A stretch of 42,113 nucleotides of DNA, from NCBI GenBank assembly GCA_020630615.1, contig JAHDBA010000023.1:1-42113 (forward strand), in the 5' to 3' direction. Origin of the DNA: Myxococcota bacterium. Its GTDB lineage: Bacteria; Myxococcota; UBA727; JAHDBA01. The notes beneath the pieces were generated by a model that was not told the origin of the DNA, ran no database searches, and saw nothing but the letters and a program-made list of their open reading frames with translations. Below, piece by piece: positions 16,789-25,074 of this stretch; position 1 is the stretch's first letter; each line of letters opens with the position of its first letter. Position numbers and translations under genes: made by a program.

Positions 16789-17229
16789 CTACATAATACG
16801 ACCTTCTTTAAACGCACGAACCGCTTCGAGCAGCCATTCCCTCAGTCTCTTTTGATCACCGGGCGCGAACTTTCGAAATGCTGCACCAACCATCCAACAG
16901 CCAAGATCTTCTTCGATCCAAACAACTTCCGATGCAACTTTTAAGAGCTCGAGCTCTTTCTCTTCAGGAATGTAAAGAAGAACGTTGACAGGAGTCCCGA
17001 TTGGGAACTGTTCACTGCTTTCAAAGCTCACTCCACCCGCTGCCAGGTCCCGAGTTGTTGTCGTGAAGGATTGAGAATTCTGAGTAATCTCAACCCGTAT
17101 CTCGATCGGGGCTCGCAAATGCCGAGGACCACGCGGACGAGGGACTTCGGACTCCGAGCTTGAAACAACCTGTACCGCCTCAATATCAAGGGTTGCGCTT
17201 TCTTCAACTGAGTTTTCATTTTCAGACAT
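16789..17229 (-). CDS. PilZ-like protein (TIGR02266 type) with degenerate c-di-GMP motifs
   Basis: 146 residues; start fixed by GGAG (minus strand, 17240-17237) 6-7 bases before the ATG. Residues 1-40 are acidic and disordered. From about 42 a PilZ-type barrel runs: RHLRAPIEIRVEI, then TRDLAAGGVSFES, VNVLLYIPEE, VASEVVWIEED and VGAAFRKF. This is the layout of the myxobacterial PilZ subfamily TIGR02266. The c-di-GMP signatures are weak: RxxR instead of RxxxR, and DLAAGG where the family has D/N-x-S-x-x-G. It may therefore not bind c-di-GMP and may act as an adaptor. It lies alone on the minus strand. Confidence 0.8.
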   Translation of the reverse strand: MSENENSVEESATLDIEAVQVVSSSESEVPRPRGPRHLRAPIEIRVEITQNSQSFTTTTRDLAAGGVSFESSEQFPIGTPVNVLLYIPEEKELELLKVASEVVWIEEDLGCWMVGAAFRKFAPGDQKRLREWLLEAVRAFKEGRIM

Positions 17230-17492
17230 TCATGATCTCCAATCACAATAGTGTATGCGAATGTCCGCCCTCGATGCAAGTTTAGGAATGGAAATGACCA
17301 ATTTGCTGATTTTGATTCCTTTTGAAGCTCGAAAGGGTGTGGAAGGAGCTGGTTTGAGTCAAAAAAGGGTCAAGGATTTGCGAAAAGCGCTCAGACTTGG
17401 TGAAACTCGAATCAAGAAAGTTGTGGCATCGTGTCATGGCGTTTTAACAACGCACTGCCTATTCCAAATAGTGGCAGGCGTCTGGAGCTTAT
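17230..17492. other. Intergenic region, only a weak open frame
   Basis: A plus-strand frame (17255-17503, 82 residues) is open, but it has no ribosome binding site, no family resemblance, and runs into the next gene's start. I see no clear promoter or hairpin. The region must carry the promoters of the divergent PilZ gene and the large lipoprotein gene. Confidence 0.4.
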
Positions 17493-20400
17493 ATGTTGGT
17501 TGAACAACGTCAATTGTTAGCGTCTCAACAGTGCAATCACTTCCGGAGTGCGTGTGCCTCTCATACCCGTCGACACACCCCTAAACTCCGGTCTTCTTTA
17601 TGCTGGGTAAGTGCACTGCTTTTTTCGCTCGTGGTAGCCGGTTGCAGCGAAGATGGGGAACCCAGCGAACAAATAGAGAATCGACCACAGTCTTCCGTGA
17701 GTAGCCTGCGGCTTTCGGTAGCAGGTGCAGGGTTTAGTGGTCTAGAGATTACGTCTGGCGGTGGCCCTGTTCGGCTTGTCGCAGAGTTTCGTAACAGTTC
17801 AGGGGAGTTGGATTCAAGCGCGTCAGGAGTCGAACTTGAGTTGTTGAACTCACGAACTTTTGAGCCTTCAACCATTGCATCAATGGGAAGTGATGCCTCT
17901 TCCATGGGTAACACGACACTTTCACTCTCATCCTCGACAAGTACAGGCGTCTTTGAAGCATTTGTTGAATGTGGACTCGAAGATTCCGGCCCCTTCTTAA
18001 TTGATGCCCTTGAAGTTGGTGGTGAACGAGGGGCTCGTGCACTTTTTTATTGTACGCCTCCAGATGGACGAGTGAGTCTTGAGTACACTCAAGAATGCGA
18101 ATCAATATCATCGCGTCTCGGAAGTTTTTGTACCTTTGAGGTTGCTGCCACATTGGCAGGAGTTTTCCCGAGGCCCAATGTTGAACTCCGTGTTAACGTT
18201 CAAAATGCGACGCTTGCAGAAACATCCGGCGCGACCGATGCTACCAATGATGTTTTGTCCCTTCAAAGTGGGTTGTTGGTGACCGACTTTGGAGAACTCA
18301 AGGACTCACTCACTCTAATTACAGACAGCCTCGGACTTGCACGTTTCTATATGTACACGCCGGATGATCATCTGCACCAGAGCGTAAGCTTATCTCTTGA
18401 TGGAAGCGACCCCGATGGTCGTTCAATCGATGCGCTAACCCGAGAAGTAAGCTTTGAAGCCGGAGTCGATCGTGCCTCTCTAGCACTCTCGCCTTCAAGA
18501 ACGACGATCTACGACAATGATAGCGCAGGACTCTTGATCAATATTGAGGCTGAAGACCTAAATGGAGAACCTTCAAGTGGCAGTGTCACGTTGTCGTCAA
18601 ACCAGTTAAATGGTGGCTTTCAAAGTGGAACCACGTGTATCGCGGGCGCAAGCAGCGCCACCCTAGAAGTTAGCTTGGTGGATGGCATCGGAAACGCCTT
18701 GTTTTGTCCTGGATTATTGGATGTGAATGCGGGCGATGAAGTGGACTTTTCAATTACGGCTCAAACGCACCCTGAGGGTCGGGTTGACCCGATTGTTATC
18801 AGCGAAACGATTCAAGTCTTACGTGGGGGGATTGCCTTGGTTGAAGTCTCGGTGAGCCCTGAGACTTTGGAGTCGGATCTCAGTGAAGTCGGCATCATCT
18901 CGGTCAGCTTCCTGCGCGATGGAGCACCTGTGAATGGCAGTGTCACATTGACCTTGACTCAAGATGCCGGTCTTGCATCTTTTATTGATGCCAGTCTCGA
19001 AGTTGATACGATCACGGTGTCGCTAACGAGTGGGCAAGCTCAGGCACAAATTCGCGCAGACAGTGCAACTGTTCGTGGCATTGTTGAGTTTGATGTGCTT
19101 GTGGATATGCCTGCCTTTTCTCCACCGGACGACCAAGTGGTGACGACTGGGCGGGTCACTTTTGATCGCGCACCGGTGCTCCGCAGTGTTGTACCCCTTC
19201 CTGTTGCAGGAGACCTACCCATCGGGACTATCGACAGTACCTTAGCGAACTCTGTCGATATCTGCTTCTTAATCGAGGACGACAGCGGGAATGCGATGGA
19301 CGTCTCCACGTTGGACATTGAGTTTTCCATTCCAGAATCTTCCGACCAAACTGCGGTGATCGCGCCACAAACACCGGACCTCAATAATCGCGGCGTGGTT
19401 TGCGTCACCTTATCCGGTGGTGCACAGCCACTTCCAATTGCCGTGCGTATCGATGTTGAGGGGCCAAGTGGTGTTTTAAAGAGTGCGCTGAGTGAAGCTG
19501 TACCTGTCGTGATCGGTGTGCCTCAACTTGCTGCAAGCTCGCTCTATTGTGAAGGTCCTGGCGGTGTTGTGCATTCCCAAGTTCAGCTCGGAAGTTCTGA
19601 CGATATCAAGTGTTATGTGACCCTCGTCGACCGCAACTCGAATGAGGTGGAGGGGGCGAGTGTCCAAATGCGTATTGAAGGTGGCTCTTCGGTTTCTCAA
19701 AAGGTTACGGATTCAAACGGACGGGCTATCTTTGATTTTGGTTTTGGTGGTCAAGGGCGTGCTTCGGTTGATGTGCGAGATTGGTCTTTTGGGATTGCGC
19801 TTCCACAGGATGCGTCGGACGTTGTCACGGGGGCAACTTTTACATCCGCAGAGGCGCTGGACTGTTTTGATCATGTCAGTGAAACGAGTTGCAATCTCGT
19901 CGCCTTATGTGCAGAGCCAGGGAACGAAGGTGTTTGCCCACTCCCCAAAGCTGTATTTGAAGAGCAATCGAGCGCGGCACACTGTTGGGAAAGTGGTGCC
20001 CAGACAGGATTGGAAATTCTAAGTGTGATCAGTGGTGAAGTCGTACCGACAATCGGTTGTACACGAACCAATATTGGCAGTGATATTCAAATCGCGTGTG
20101 CGGGTGAGCCCAGTGTCTTGCTTGAGAACGGAGAAATCGATGTTGTAGAGCTGAATACTCCGGGGACAGCACTCAACGATGCGAAGAATTCTTATATTGA
20201 TGGTTTGGTGCGTTGCGGGTACCCAATTACATGTCTACTTGGACTCTCGGATGGATTCCCCGAGTTTCAGGGGGATGAGTGTTACTTCTCTTTTGGTTGT
20301 TTTGATCTTCCAAGTGGCTCGAGCCCCTTCTTTAGTGGCAATCAAATGAATCCTACGACCTGCCCAGAATCCGGTCTTTACAGTGTGCAAGCAATCTTTA

Positions 20401-21347
20401 CCGGTCAAGAAACGATGACCGACCTTGATGGCAATGGGATTGTTTCCTTTGATGATTTAAACTCAAATGGAATTCAAGACCAGGGTGAAGGAACCTTGAA
20501 CAATGACAGCTGGGTTGATTTTCCAGAACCCTTTCTAGACAAAAACAATAATTGTCGTGCCGATGATTATCCCTCCGTGGGTGGCCGCTTACCCGCAACG
20601 TTGGCAAGCCGGTACACGGAAGAAAAGTCAGACTTAAATGGCGGTGGCGGAAACCAACCTTGGGGTTTTGATAATGAATTGAGCGCATTTCCTGAGCGCC
20701 TCGAAACGAATGGAGTTTGGGATCGTTCCGCACCCCTCGCTTTGAATGCGCACGTTGTGGGTGTTGAAAGTGGTGGGTTGGTTCTTGGTGAGTCGTGTAG
20801 CGAGGCTCTTTTGACCGGTTCAGCGTCCATCACAACTCCAATACTTCCCGACGCGCCACCGACCTACACGTGTGAGTATGGAGGAGGATCACGAACATCT
20901 CTGTGCTCTGAGGTGTCGCCAGGTCACTACATGGCACCATCGTGCTTGAGTGGAGGAATCGACTTGGACGCAACACAGGAGAGTTATGAATTTGCATTTT
21001 CACCTGTCGATCTCAATGGAAATTGTTGGTTGGTGTCCAGTGACGCGACCATCAATATCAGCTTGGACTCGATTTCAAATGCCCGACTCTCTCGTGAAGT
21101 AAGCAGTGAACCTTTACGCGGTCGTTGCCGATATCCAGCAGAAGGTATCGGTGAAGTGGATTTAAATCGACCATGGTGCCAAAGCTTCCCGAATCTTGGC
21201 GCAATTCCAATGGCTATCGGTCTACAGTTGGATTGTCCTTCGAATCTAACAAGCCCGGAGACCGAAGTGGGTGCAGTGCAGATCGAAATTGATACCAGTA
21301 CGAACACGTATACACAAACCATACCTGTCACCACTTTCTGCCCCTAA
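17493..21347 (+). CDS. giant lipoprotein with Ig-like domains and EF-hand-like loop
   Basis: 1284 residues. A hydrophobic stretch ends in the lipobox VVAGC at about residue 51; the n-region is unusually long, so the true start may lie inside, but I see no better in-frame ATG. The body has repeated beta-sandwich units like bacterial Ig-like (invasin/Big_1 type) domains, for example VQMRIEGGSSVSQKVTDSNG followed by RAIFDFGF. Around residue 970-1015 a segment DLDGNGIVSFDDLNSNG resembles an EF-hand or dockerin calcium loop. The last 430 residues contain many cysteines. Inference: cell-surface anchored stalk with calcium-stabilised, disulphide-bonded distal part. The small zinc-binding gene follows after 15 bases. 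Confidence 0.75.
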   Translation: MLVEQRQLLASQQCNHFRSACASHTRRHTPKLRSSLCWVSALLFSLVVAGCSEDGEPSEQIENRPQSSVSSLRLSVAGAGFSGLEITSGGGPVRLVAEFRNSSGELDSSASGVELELLNSRTFEPSTIASMGSDASSMGNTTLSLSSSTSTGVFEAFVECGLEDSGPFLIDALEVGGERGARALFYCTPPDGRVSLEYTQECESISSRLGSFCTFEVAATLAGVFPRPNVELRVNVQNATLAETSGATDATNDVLSLQSGLLVTDFGELKDSLTLITDSLGLARFYMYTPDDHLHQSVSLSLDGSDPDGRSIDALTREVSFEAGVDRASLALSPSRTTIYDNDSAGLLINIEAEDLNGEPSSGSVTLSSNQLNGGFQSGTTCIAGASSATLEVSLVDGIGNALFCPGLLDVNAGDEVDFSITAQTHPEGRVDPIVISETIQVLRGGIALVEVSVSPETLESDLSEVGIISVSFLRDGAPVNGSVTLTLTQDAGLASFIDASLEVDTITVSLTSGQAQAQIRADSATVRGIVEFDVLVDMPAFSPPDDQVVTTGRVTFDRAPVLRSVVPLPVAGDLPIGTIDSTLANSVDICFLIEDDSGNAMDVSTLDIEFSIPESSDQTAVIAPQTPDLNNRGVVCVTLSGGAQPLPIAVRIDVEGPSGVLKSALSEAVPVVIGVPQLAASSLYCEGPGGVVHSQVQLGSSDDIKCYVTLVDRNSNEVEGASVQMRIEGGSSVSQKVTDSNGRAIFDFGFGGQGRASVDVRDWSFGIALPQDASDVVTGATFTSAEALDCFDHVSETSCNLVALCAEPGNEGVCPLPKAVFEEQSSAAHCWESGAQTGLEILSVISGEVVPTIGCTRTNIGSDIQIACAGEPSVLLENGEIDVVELNTPGTALNDAKNSYIDGLVRCGYPITCLLGLSDGFPEFQGDECYFSFGCFDLPSGSSPFFSGNQMNPTTCPESGLYSVQAIFTGQETMTDLDGNGIVSFDDLNSNGIQDQGEGTLNNDSWVDFPEPFLDKNNNCRADDYPSVGGRLPATLASRYTEEKSDLNGGGGNQPWGFDNELSAFPERLETNGVWDRSAPLALNAHVVGVESGGLVLGESCSEALLTGSASITTPILPDAPPTYTCEYGGGSRTSLCSEVSPGHYMAPSCLSGGIDLDATQESYEFAFSPVDLNGNCWLVSSDATINISLDSISNARLSREVSSEPLRGRCRYPAEGIGEVDLNRPWCQSFPNLGAIPMAIGLQLDCPSNLTSPETEVGAVQIEIDTSTNTYTQTIPVTTFCP

Positions 21348-21362
21348 ATTAGGATCAAGGCT

Positions 21363-21641
21363 ATGAGTGAGACATTTTACTCGAATGACTATTTAGATTT
21401 AGCACACCGTGAAAGTATGTATAATGAATGTGCAGTTCGGCGAAGCCAACTTTGCGCATGTTTTTATTGTGTAAAGATATTTGACCCGTCTCAGATTGTG
21501 GACTGGGTTGATGAGGGTTCAGACACAGAAAGGACCGCAGCGTGTCCAGAGTGTGAGATTGATTCCATTCTGGACGGCAGGTTCCCGATTACAAACCCTA
21601 ATTTTTTGAATCAGATGTATGAACGTTTTTTCAAAGGTTGA
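21363..21641 (+). CDS. small cytoplasmic zinc-binding protein
   Basis: 92 residues with no signal. Cys31, Cys33 and Cys36 (CACFYC) pair with Cys61 and Cys64 (CPEC) to form a likely zinc site. The arrangement C-x-C-x-x-C...F-P-x-x-I-x-x-W...TA-x-CP-x-C-x-ID-S-I...FP-I...FL-x-x-M...F is that of a widespread family of short bacterial proteins of unknown function, often called cytoplasmic protein. It starts 15 bases after the giant lipoprotein gene and may be read through from it, though the two products act in different compartments. Confidence 0.8.
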   Translation: MSETFYSNDYLDLAHRESMYNECAVRRSQLCACFYCVKIFDPSQIVDWVDEGSDTERTAACPECEIDSILDGRFPITNPNFLNQMYERFFKG

Positions 21642-21674
21642 TCTTATAGTTTGGAACCTAAAGAGGTGTCGTGT

Positions 21675-22418
21675 CTAACGCGTCACTTTGTTGACACTTA
21701 AGACACTATCACGTCCAACTATGATACGCTCAAACTGACCTTGGCCAGGATTCATCACGATTGAGAAAAAGTTCTCACCTGAGGAGAGGTCATCGCTGGC
21801 TCCGCTTATCCTTCTTTGGTTATTAAGAGTGACTTGAACTTTTTGAGTGGGTTGCTTGATCGCTTGCGCGCCAGCAGGTCGTTGGACAAAGATGAGATTG
21901 ACCGCTTTCATCGAGATACGTTCGATGCTTGCGTTTTGAGTGTTGAGGTCGAAATGCCCTTCGCCTTGAGACAGATTGGAGACGACGCCTTCAATTTGGG
22001 AGCCATCTTGAAGATGAATCTTCACTTGGCGCGGCTCCGAAATCCAAACGCCTAGCGCTTGACCGCTGACTGAAGAGAGTTGGGAAGGTCGAACAAAACT
22101 TTGCACACCGGTAAGGGTTGGGCTCGGCAAAATCCCATCGGTATAAAGCGATAAAAAGTCGTCAACGAAGGAAAGGCCGGGCGGAGGCGGGTAAGGGGCA
22201 GGGAGGGTTTCCGGCTTTGTTGTGTCAGGCTGCTCTGTATTGCGATTCCCTGCCAAAGAGTCGTGTTGGGAAAGGCTTGCATGGAGTGCTCGGTACTCCG
22301 CTGCTTCTGCTTGCGTGAAGCTCCCACCGGAGCTGTGTCGCTTTCGAAACTCTTGGTAGCGCTCCATCTGTTTCGTGACACTCTGTGAATTACCGCTTTG
22401 CGCTTGATCGATCGTCAT
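21675..22418 (-). CDS. protein with two tandem small beta domains, unknown
   Basis: 247 residues, no signal peptide. Residues 1-120 are Gln/Ser/Pro-rich and low in complexity. The rest holds two copies of a roughly 50-residue unit: QVKIHLQDGSQIEGVVSNLS...ISMKAVNLIFV and KVQVTLNNQRRISGASDDLS...IIVGRDSVLSV. Both have a beta-strand, a turn with G or R-I, a second strand, and a closing hydrophobic V-strand, as in small barrel domains found in myxobacterial signalling-associated proteins. Function unknown. It starts 20 bases after the end of the LeuA-like gene on the same strand, so it is probably the last gene of that operon. Confidence 0.65.
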   Translation of the reverse strand: MTIDQAQSGNSQSVTKQMERYQEFRKRHSSGGSFTQAEAAEYRALHASLSQHDSLAGNRNTEQPDTTKPETLPAPYPPPPGLSFVDDFLSLYTDGILPSPTLTGVQSFVRPSQLSSVSGQALGVWISEPRQVKIHLQDGSQIEGVVSNLSQGEGHFDLNTQNASIERISMKAVNLIFVQRPAGAQAIKQPTQKVQVTLNNQRRISGASDDLSSGENFFSIVMNPGQGQFERIIVGRDSVLSVNKVTR

Positions 22419-22438
22419 ACAAGGATCTTAACCAAGAA

Positions 22439-23665
22439 CTATCCTGGAAATCCATCGACAAGCTTTTCAATTTTCGCATCGGTGAGTGTCACAGGAGATT
22501 TTTTCGCTTCTTCCAAAATATAGTTCGCGAGTGCATCTCCACCATCCACATTTCGCTTCGCCAGCCAATAGCGAACATTCGACAACCCACTCATCGGACC
22601 AATCTCAATTTTTTGCGACTTTCCAAACCACCCAGCTGGAACGCCAGAATAAATCAGGTCAGCGAGCTCACTTGCGCCCACTTTCTCAGCTTTAATGACT
22701 GCTGCTGCATGAACACCTGTTGCGGTCCGAAAGGCATCTTTACCTACCAAAGGGTAGTTGTCTGGAATGGACACGGCGCATGCTTGTGATGTCAGGTCGC
22801 AGTACTCGACCAGAGCATCGGTCGCGTTGGGGTAGGCACCCATGAGCTTGAGATTGAGAATAATTTGATCGATCGATGCGTTCCCCACACGTTCACCGAT
22901 CCCAAGGCACGTCCCGTGAATACGTTGACAACCGTACTCGGCTGCGAAGATCGCGTTGGTGACGCCAAGCCCGCGGTCGTTATGGCCGTGCCACTCAAGT
23001 TTTACATCTTCAATGCCCATTCCACGCGTAAGGCCACGGGTCCAATCGATCAGGTTACGAATTCCATCCGGACTCGCATGCCCAACCGTATCGCAAAGTG
23101 TCAGCTGGCGAACACCAAGGTTCAAGGCCAGCCGAAAGAGCGGGTCCAAGGTGTCTGGCTTGGAGCGAATCGTGTCTTCCGTCACAAAAGAAATTGCCAG
23201 GTCTTCTTCTTGAGCGAAGCGAAGTGCGTCTTCCGCAGTGCGCATGAGCTTGCTCAGATCCCAGTTTTCAGCGAGCTGCCGAATAGGGCTTGTTCCTAAA
23301 AAGGCATAGGCCACGATGGGAATCCCGACTTCATCACGAATCTTGGCGATCGGCTCGAGGTCTCGGCGAAGGGTGCGTCCTGCAGCACAGACTTCGATGG
23401 GTAGGTTGTTATCGCGGACATGTTTTGCAATCGCACGCACATCGTTCACGGCGCGTTCTCCTGCGCCCGGCAGACCGACATCTGCAGCATTGATGCCGAG
23501 CTCGCACATCAAGTCGATCATTTTAAGTTTCGTTTCAATCGGGGGGTCAATGACCGAGGGGCTTTGGATTCCATCACGAAGGGTCTCGTCAAAAAGCTCG
23601 ACACCCTCGGGGATCACCCGCATGTTACGTTTTTGCTCGTTCCAATCGTAGATAATATCCTGCAA
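22439..23665 (-). CDS. LeuA-like / HMGL-family acyl-CoA condensing enzyme
   Basis: 408 residues, DRE-TIM metallolyase family (isopropylmalate synthase, homocitrate synthase, HMG-CoA lyase). Start is TTG at 23665 with AAGGAGAG (23678-23671) 5 bases before it. The family signature FDETLRDG gives catalytic Arg30 and metal-binding Asp31; HGHND supplies metal ligands His226 and His228; GIGERVGN is the conserved active-site loop. The C-terminal regulatory LeuA domain is missing (LeuA is usually over 500 residues), so feedback control by leucine is unlikely. Substrate between acyl-CoA condensation and lysis cannot be decided; the upstream thiolase suggests acyl-CoA metabolism. Confidence 0.8.
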   Translation of the reverse strand: MQDIIYDWNEQKRNMRVIPEGVELFDETLRDGIQSPSVIDPPIETKLKMIDLMCELGINAADVGLPGAGERAVNDVRAIAKHVRDNNLPIEVCAAGRTLRRDLEPIAKIRDEVGIPIVAYAFLGTSPIRQLAENWDLSKLMRTAEDALRFAQEEDLAISFVTEDTIRSKPDTLDPLFRLALNLGVRQLTLCDTVGHASPDGIRNLIDWTRGLTRGMGIEDVKLEWHGHNDRGLGVTNAIFAAEYGCQRIHGTCLGIGERVGNASIDQIILNLKLMGAYPNATDALVEYCDLTSQACAVSIPDNYPLVGKDAFRTATGVHAAAVIKAEKVGASELADLIYSGVPAGWFGKSQKIEIGPMSGLSNVRYWLAKRNVDGGDALANYILEEAKKSPVTLTDAKIEKLVDGFPG

Positions 23666-23768
23666 AGAATCTCTCCTTCGATGGTGGTCCTGACTTCGTT
23701 AGAGTATTTCGAATCGCAACGTACCCACGAAGTCAGCGCCAACTTAACCTCTCGGGTTTCAAGTTTGA

Positions 23769-24962
23769 TTAAACGCGCTCAACAAGAAGTGCCAGCCCTT
23801 GGCCACCGCCAATACAAGCAGTACCAAGACCATACGTTTCAGCTCGCTCGTGCAATGCATAAATAAGATGTGCCGTAATGCGTGCTCCGGATGCCGCTAA
23901 GGGATGGCCTAGTGCGATTGCACCACCATCGACATTGAGTTTGGCTTCGTCGACCTTCAGTTCCCGGTTCACCGCAATGACTTGAGGTGCGAAGGCCTCG
24001 TTCACCTCAACAATATCCATCTCTTCAATCGTCGTCTCAGCACGTGTCAAACAATTATGTACTGCCGGGACCGGTCCGATACCCATGATCGTGGGGTCGC
24101 ATCCGGCGACACCCCAGTTCACAAGTTTGGCGAGAGGTTTCCAGCCTTTACTCTCAGCATTTTCACGTGTCGTGAGGATTAGACTGGCCGCACCATCGCA
24201 AATCCCCGATGCTGCGCCCGCGTGAATCACGCCGTCTTTCTTGAATACTTTGGGTAGTTTTGCGAGGCCTTCCACAGTTGTGTCCGGACGACCATGCTCG
24301 TCTGCGTTCACCACTTTGTCACCACGTCTTCCCGGGATGGTCACGCTTGAGATTTCCTGGTCGTACGCGCCGCGCTTCTGCGCGTCAGCATGTCGCTGCT
24401 GGGAGCGAATACTAAATGTATCAACCTCGTCTTGCTGAATATCGTATTTCACAGCCAGATTTTCAGCAGTAATGGCCATTGGCATACCAGTGTAACTATC
24501 GGTCAAACACGTCCAAAGACTGTCCTCCATACCGCCTTTGCCCAGTGGTAAACCCCAGCGAGCACCACGCACAATATGAGGCGCCTGCGACATTGATTCC
24601 GAACCGCCAACCAGCATCGTCGTTCCTTCACCGAGCAAAATCCGATGTGCCCCTTGAATGATTGCTTCAAAACCAGAACCACACAAGCGGTTGACTGTCA
24701 CACCGCCGACACTTTGGGGGATTTCAGAACGTAAACCCACATGGCGAGCAAGATATATTGCATCTGCAGAGGTTTGAAGTACGTTGCCATAGACCACATG
24801 ATCGATTTCGTCAGGCAAAACCCCACCTTGCTCCAAGGCAGCCTTGCTGGCATGAACACCCAAATCTGTAGCGCTTTGCGACTTGAGGCCGCCGCCGAAT
24901 GTCCCAAAAGGGGTGCGCTTTGCAGCGACAAATACGAGCTCTTGGTTTCCTGCACTTTTCAT
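23769..24962 (-). CDS. acetyl-CoA acetyltransferase (thiolase)
   Basis: 397 residues, the usual length. GGAGG (24971-24967) precedes the ATG by 4 bases. The nucleophile Cys94 is in VNRLCGSGFEA, His353 in GHPLAASGAR and the second Cys383 in ACIGGGQG, all three signatures of thiolase family enzymes. It catalyses reversible condensation or cleavage between acetyl-CoA and an acyl-CoA in fatty-acid degradation or acetoacetyl-CoA formation. It is the first gene of a minus-strand set with the LeuA-like enzyme 103 bases downstream, and diverges from polA. Whether it acts in degradation or biosynthesis cannot be told from sequence. Confidence 0.93.
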   Translation of the reverse strand: MKSAGNQELVFVAAKRTPFGTFGGGLKSQSATDLGVHASKAALEQGGVLPDEIDHVVYGNVLQTSADAIYLARHVGLRSEIPQSVGGVTVNRLCGSGFEAIIQGAHRILLGEGTTMLVGGSESMSQAPHIVRGARWGLPLGKGGMEDSLWTCLTDSYTGMPMAITAENLAVKYDIQQDEVDTFSIRSQQRHADAQKRGAYDQEISSVTIPGRRGDKVVNADEHGRPDTTVEGLAKLPKVFKKDGVIHAGAASGICDGAASLILTTRENAESKGWKPLAKLVNWGVAGCDPTIMGIGPVPAVHNCLTRAETTIEEMDIVEVNEAFAPQVIAVNRELKVDEAKLNVDGGAIALGHPLAASGARITAHLIYALHERAETYGLGTACIGGGQGLALLVERV

Positions 24963-25074
24963 TTGGCCTCCGAAGGATTAATCCGGCTTAGGTCATTCCC
25001 AAGATATTGCAACAAGTATCGCAATGGAGAGCCCAAGGGCGTGATTCCAGGGGATGGTAGGGAGAGTGCGAATT

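Noticed and set aside
17255..17503. 82-residue frame between the PilZ and giant lipoprotein genes
   Set aside because: No ribosome site, no family features, and it overlaps the next start.
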